Assembly (NCBI GenBank): GCA_964356135.1
Contig: CAYHGV010000110.1
Location: forward strand, 1 to 8,491
Reading direction: 5' to 3'
DNA: 8,491 nucleotides
DNA from: CAYHGV01 sp964356135
Lineage (GTDB): Bacteria > Hydrothermota > Tepidihabitantia > CAYHGV01
A program made the position numbers and the translations under genes. The notes under the pieces were generated by a model. It was not told where the DNA came from. It saw only the letters and a program-made list of their open reading frames with translations, and did no database searches. Shown here in pieces: positions 5,918 through 8,491 of this stretch (positions are counted from its first letter, which is position 1; each line of letters begins with the position of its first letter).

Positions 5918-6700
5918 TCATTGATTCTTTCTCAGAATCGCTCCGCCTCTGCTGCCCGTGCCTGGAATTTCCAAATGCATCACCTGAAAACCACCCGCTT
6001 CAAATTCTGACCAAAGTTCCTGCTTGGATGAAAATTCGTGGCTGAACTCACGATTAAGAAAGAGTATATCGCCTTTTTCGAACGATAGATACCCTGCCGT
6101 CAACAGCGCGACCGCCCGGTGAAGCCGACCGAACCGCTGGCTCCTGTTGCCGACCGCACCCCAGGCAAATTGGCAGACGAAATAACCGTCCGGTTTGAGC
6201 GCCTTTGCGATTTTATTAAGCATCGCTAAGCGCCTTCTTCTGGTCGGAATCGAAGAATACATTGCCGCCGATAACCAGACCACCGAAAAGGAACCTGCCG
6301 GCACATCAAGTTTTGATATTTCCTGCACCAGCCCCCCGATTTTCAATCCTCGTCGTTCTCCGTTCTGTTGTGCCCGTCTGACCAGCTCGGGGATAAAATC
6401 AACCCCTATGACTTCAAAACCCATCCGGGCGAGTGGAATCGCCTCCCTCCCTCCTCCTACTCCTAAAACAAGTAACCGACCGTTTTTATGAGGCAGTTTT
6501 TCTACCAACGCTTGCTCTTCTTCATATAACCCTGGGTCAACAAGCTCGCTTCGGCTCCAATCGTCCACGTCCTCGGGTCGGGCATAGGTCTGGCGGGTAA
6601 ACTCGACCATGTCATCCGGTCTCATGACCATAATCGCGGATGATTGGATAAACGACCCCAACCGAATCAAAATCCGCCCTAATCCAATTCTCAATCCCAT
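5918..6700 (-). CDS. class I SAM-dependent methyltransferase
   Basis: A 260-residue protein with a Rossmann-type SAM-binding core. Motif I is LLVLGVGGGREAIPLA (76-91), and an acidic residue ends strand two in EVIGVDFIPELV (D101 is expected to bind the SAM ribose). Later strands are visible at FSVVWLSAAMYSS and ALKPDGYFVCQFAW. Before the core is a distinct N-terminal region (about 1-60) with LGRILIRLGSFIQS and VMRPDDMVEFTRQTYARPEDV, which looks family-specific rather than random. The substrate is unknown: the clustered peptide is one candidate (N- or C-terminus, side chain), a lipid or small molecule another. The ATG at 6700 has no strong Shine-Dalgarno; M24 or M26 are possible later starts, but the orderly upstream sequence favours the longer form. 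It begins 178 bases after the precursor gene. Confidence 0.9.
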   Translation of the reverse strand: MGLRIGLGRILIRLGSFIQSSAIMVMRPDDMVEFTRQTYARPEDVDDWSRSELVDPGLYEEEQALVEKLPHKNGRLLVLGVGGGREAIPLARMGFEVIGVDFIPELVRRAQQNGERRGLKIGGLVQEISKLDVPAGSFSVVWLSAAMYSSIPTRRRRLAMLNKIAKALKPDGYFVCQFAWGAVGNRSQRFGRLHRAVALLTAGYLSFEKGDILFLNREFSHEFSSKQELWSEFEAGGFQVMHLEIPGTGSRGGAILRKNQ

Positions 6701-6766
6701 TGTAATTTTTGGTTGCCTATGAGTCGAAAATCAACGACTTCTAACGATCTCCTTTGTCAATCGATT

Positions 6767-6795
6767 ATTCTAAAACCAGTATTTTCGTTCGTAAA
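6767..6795 (-). promoter_or_regulatory. candidate promoter for the methyltransferase-to-SPASM operon
   Basis: On the minus strand TTTACG (6790-6795) is followed after 17 bases by TAGAAT (6767-6772). This is a fair sigma70-type pair about 65 bases ahead of the methyltransferase start. The surrounding gap, 6701-6878, is AT-rich and has no other gene, so a chance match is quite possible. A free AAAGGAG lies within the gap without a useful reading frame. Confidence 0.35.
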
Positions 6796-6878
6796 GCTAT
6801 AGTGATTTTTAAAGATGTTTTAGGGAGCTAAGGTTTTTTAAGCAGTATAATTATAGTTTTCTATGACAGCCTTACCAT

Positions 6879-7082
6879 TTACGAACCACCGCCTCCTAAA
6901 GACTGACAGGCTTGACACGAACCTTCCTTGGTCGCTTGACATCCATGACCAATAGTGTTCTGAGTGTCTCCGACTCCAAGTGGAGCCGCATTGTACTTGC
7001 ACATCCTAAGGACATTCTCCTCCGGTCTGCTTCTAACCAATACCACTAACTCAGGTCGTTTCCAAACCATCGGTCTTTTCAA
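6879..7082 (-). CDS. putative RiPP precursor peptide, 67 residues, four cysteines
   Basis: A short peptide that I take to be the substrate of this cluster. The N-terminal half is leader-like, with WKRPELVVLVRSRPEENVL (7-25) followed by RMCK. The PEL...VL.R..PEE.VL..CK pattern looks familiar to me from short peptides beside SPASM genes, but I cannot verify that here. The C-terminal half is core-like: small and polar residues, C48, C56 and C59 (plus C28 at the junction), CQAC, and a GGGGS end. No named precursor family is recognised. A TTG at 7082, four bases after a perfect AGGAGG, is the likely start; the ATG at 7070 would be 16 bases away. The gene is AT-richer than its neighbours, and its own promoter lies 36 bases upstream, so it is probably expressed as a separate, strong unit. 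Sactipeptide- or ranthipeptide-like thioether formation is one possibility. Confidence 0.75.
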   Translation of the reverse strand: MKRPMVWKRPELVVLVRSRPEENVLRMCKYNAAPLGVGDTQNTIGHGCQATKEGSCQACQSLGGGGS

Positions 7083-7086
7083 TTTA

Positions 7087-7092
7087 CCTCCT
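7087..7092 (-). promoter_or_regulatory. Shine-Dalgarno deciding the TTG start of the precursor peptide
   Basis: AGGAGG, four bases before TTG at 7082 and 16 bases before the first ATG (7070). It therefore favours the 67-residue reading over a 63-residue one. Confidence 0.7.
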
Positions 7093-7117
7093 GCTTTTAT
7101 TATCTTTTGTTATATTA

Positions 7118-7145
7118 ATTTTAAAGATATTTTCTTTCTTGTCAA
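7118..7145 (-). promoter_or_regulatory. sigma70-type promoter of the precursor peptide gene
   Basis: On the minus strand a perfect TTGACA (7140-7145) is followed after 16 bases by TAAAAT (7118-7123), five of six bases matching TATAAT. Transcription should begin near 7111, giving a leader of roughly 30 bases with the Shine-Dalgarno inside it. It is the strongest promoter-like site I see in the window and sits after a terminator-like hairpin. Confidence 0.7.
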
Positions 7146-7172
7146 GGGTTGAAAACCTCGTGTCTGGTAAGG

Positions 7173-7215
7173 TCATTGCGAGTCCGCGGTTTCTCTTGGC
7201 GGACGAAGCAATCTC
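7173..7215. repeat. REP-like inverted repeat (GTCATTGCGAG ... GAAGCAATCTC type)
   Basis: The arms ATTGC-GA-GTCCGC (7175-7187) and GCGGAC-GAA-GCAAT (7199-7212) pair around an 11-base loop. The ends, GTCATTGCGAG and GACGAAGCAATCTC, match a dispersed intergenic element that I recall from many unrelated bacterial genomes. It lies between the terminator of the first SPASM gene and the promoter of the precursor gene. It may be an immobile remnant of a small mobile element or simply a chromosomal REP. Confidence 0.65.
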
Positions 7216-7224
7216 TTTCATAGT

Positions 7225-7258
7225 AAAAAAGGCAATATCGCCCCGCGGCGAAAAGCCT
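7225..7258 (-). terminator. rho-independent terminator after the first SPASM gene
   Basis: Read on the minus strand: AGGC, an internal loop, TCGCC, a four-base loop, GGCGA, an internal loop, GCCT, then six T. The nested pairing is 7255-7258 with 7230-7233 and 7247-7251 with 7238-7242. It starts 48 bases past the stop codon at 7307 and should separate that gene from the precursor unit. Confidence 0.65.
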
Positions 7259-7306
7259 GTTCGCTATCACTTTCCGCATATCTGCTGATATTTGAAAGAA
7301 TATCAA

Positions 7307-8485
7307 TCATTTCGTCACGAATCGATCCCGCCGTTCCTGCCAGTTTCTCACTTCCCAGGCAAACTCCCCTTCGGCAATCAATCCAAAAGAGCGCGCCTGG
7401 GCATGGGCAATTTCACACCGGTATTCCACCGGCGTATCAAGGGTCCCGTGCTCGATCCACGACCGGGCAGGGCACTGCTCGCACAGCCCTTTCAAAAAAC
7501 AGACCGCGCAGCGCCCCAGATACTCCCTGTTTGTTGCCCGGGTTTGCCTGACCCTGGGAAAGAAATCAAGGAGAGCTTCTTTCAGAGAACCCTGCTTCAA
7601 ATCGTAGACCGTTGCCGGGTGTCGGAGCAGCGTGCACAGCTGAAAAAAACCATAGGCATCAACACAGCCGCTCCCCTTCCCTGCTCCACAACTAAAAAGC
7701 CGGTCACCTTGTGGAGACATAAATTTCGCTCCGAACCGCTTATACTCCTGTAGCTGCTCATCCTTTCTATGCTCTAACATCTTAACCGCTTCTTCCGGCG
7801 AAGGTCTGAGCTTCTTGATACGCCGGTTCTTTCCGTCGTCGTCCCGCCGGCAGCGCAAGTCGAAAAACATCGCAAATGAAGGTCGTTTTTTTATACGGGC
7901 GGTGGTTGCGGCCCAGGTTTCAATCTCATCTATTTCCTCTCGGTTGGATGGAACGATGGCAGACTTCACCACGAACGGAATCCGATTTTCAATAAGCTGG
8001 TTTATTCCCCCAAAAACCGCATCGAACGAACCCCGTCTTCGCGTGATCCCTTGGTATGACTTCTCTTTCATTCCATAGAGAGAAACTTCAATCGGTTCGA
8101 GAGGAGGAATCCGGCTAAAAAGCGCTGCCCGTTTTGGAGTAATATGCGCTGCATTGGTAAAGATGATAATTTTCAAACCCAGCTTCCGGGCATCAATATA
8201 TAACTCATCAAAATCTTCCCGTAACAGGGGTTCGCCGCCGCTGAATTTTACGGTCAGGCAGCCAAGCGAAGCAGCTTGGTTGAGAATATTTTTTATCTCC
8301 GAAGTGGTAAGTTCACGTTTCCGGGCCTTCGGATCCCCTGCCGGCAGATTGATACAGCAGTGAATACAATTAAAGTTGCACCGTTCGGTCAATTCCAGGT
8401 CAAGATGATGCAGGAGCGAGCGCCGTTTTGGGGACTGAGAAATCCGGTCGGAACGAAGCTTTACGCTATATGGTTTTTGCCCCAT
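7307..8485 (-). CDS. radical SAM/SPASM peptide-modifying enzyme (copy 1 in transcription order)
   Basis: A 392-residue enzyme. The cluster motif is CNFNCIHC (C36, C40, C43) in CIHCCINLPAGD; the extra cysteine C44 occupies the position of Tyr in the paralogue. SGGEPLL (82-88) binds SAM, and VSLYG (134-138) matches VSVYG of the other copy. The SPASM region shows FSCGAGKGSGCVDAYG (265-279), C284, CAVCFLKGLCEQCP (326-339) and C357, giving eight cysteines in the same spacing as the enzyme at 3919-5076. The C-terminus differs (EGEFAWEVRNWQERRDRFV). The ATG at 8485 is six bases from the window edge, so its ribosome site cannot be seen and an earlier start is possible; N-terminal length equal to the paralogue supports 8485. 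A terminator follows. It may act on the 67-residue peptide encoded next, or on a peptide encoded upstream of the window. Confidence 0.92.
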   Translation of the reverse strand: MGQKPYSVKLRSDRISQSPKRRSLLHHLDLELTERCNFNCIHCCINLPAGDPKARKRELTTSEIKNILNQAASLGCLTVKFSGGEPLLREDFDELYIDARKLGLKIIIFTNAAHITPKRAALFSRIPPLEPIEVSLYGMKEKSYQGITRRRGSFDAVFGGINQLIENRIPFVVKSAIVPSNREEIDEIETWAATTARIKKRPSFAMFFDLRCRRDDDGKNRRIKKLRPSPEEAVKMLEHRKDEQLQEYKRFGAKFMSPQGDRLFSCGAGKGSGCVDAYGFFQLCTLLRHPATVYDLKQGSLKEALLDFFPRVRQTRATNREYLGRCAVCFLKGLCEQCPARSWIEHGTLDTPVEYRCEIAHAQARSFGLIAEGEFAWEVRNWQERRDRFVTK

Positions 8486-8491
8486 GGGATT

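Noticed and set aside
6720..6741. Short inverted repeat AGTCG/CGACT
   Set aside because: Five pairs with an eight-base loop and no T tract; this is within chance for the length searched.
6701..6878. A second short peptide gene between the precursor and the methyltransferase
   Set aside because: An AAAGGAG is present, but every frame after it stops within a few codons.
7286..7305. Seven-pair AT-only hairpin just after the first SPASM stop
   Set aside because: It has no GC pairs and no T tract after it. The hairpin at 7225-7258 is a much better terminator.
7292..7753. Plus-strand frame of 153 codons opposite the end of the first SPASM gene
   Set aside because: It is antisense to the conserved SPASM cysteine region, has no family features, and is explained as a shadow.

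Overview
The window holds one long, almost entirely minus-strand gene set of bacterial type. Most genes have leaders of the AGGAGG kind or are closely spaced, and base composition is roughly balanced. Nothing identifies the species. The degenerate short-period repeats between genes, and a set of protein families common in metagenome-assembled genomes, suggest an uncultured or candidate-phylum bacterium; that is only an impression.

Read in the direction of transcription (high to low coordinates), the layout is as follows. A radical SAM/SPASM enzyme (8485-7307) is followed by a hairpin-plus-T-tract terminator (7225-7258) and a REP-like inverted repeat (7173-7215). A near-consensus sigma70-type promoter (7118-7145) and a perfect AGGAGG then drive a 67-residue, four-cysteine peptide (7082-6879). 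Next come a SAM-dependent methyltransferase (6700-5918), a PqqD-like protein (5878-5555), an S26/S24-type peptidase with a Ser/His pair (5533-5081) and a second SPASM enzyme paralogous to the first (5076-3919). After a 157-base gap containing an ACGAAA-type repeat come a nucleotidyltransferase-fold protein (3761-2637), an ABC ATPase that overlaps it by 17 bases (2653-1877), and an ABC-2 permease (1743-943). A small membrane protein (781-398) and the start of an SLBB-domain protein of the polysaccharide-export type (369 to beyond base 1) complete the window.

The best reading is a biosynthetic locus for a ribosomally made, post-translationally modified peptide (RiPP). The 67-residue peptide would be the precursor, with a conserved-looking leader and a Cys/Gly-rich core. 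The PqqD protein would recognise the leader. The two SPASM enzymes and the methyltransferase would modify the core, the S26-like peptidase would cut, and the ABC pair would export. The role of the nucleotidyltransferase is open. The SLBB and small membrane genes may belong to a neighbouring cell-envelope or polysaccharide locus. The catalytic families are clear from sequence; the joint pathway, the product and the chemistry are inference.

The permease gene is bracketed by two composite low-complexity repeats with the same internal order. One of them has supplied the last codons and the stop codon of the ATPase gene.
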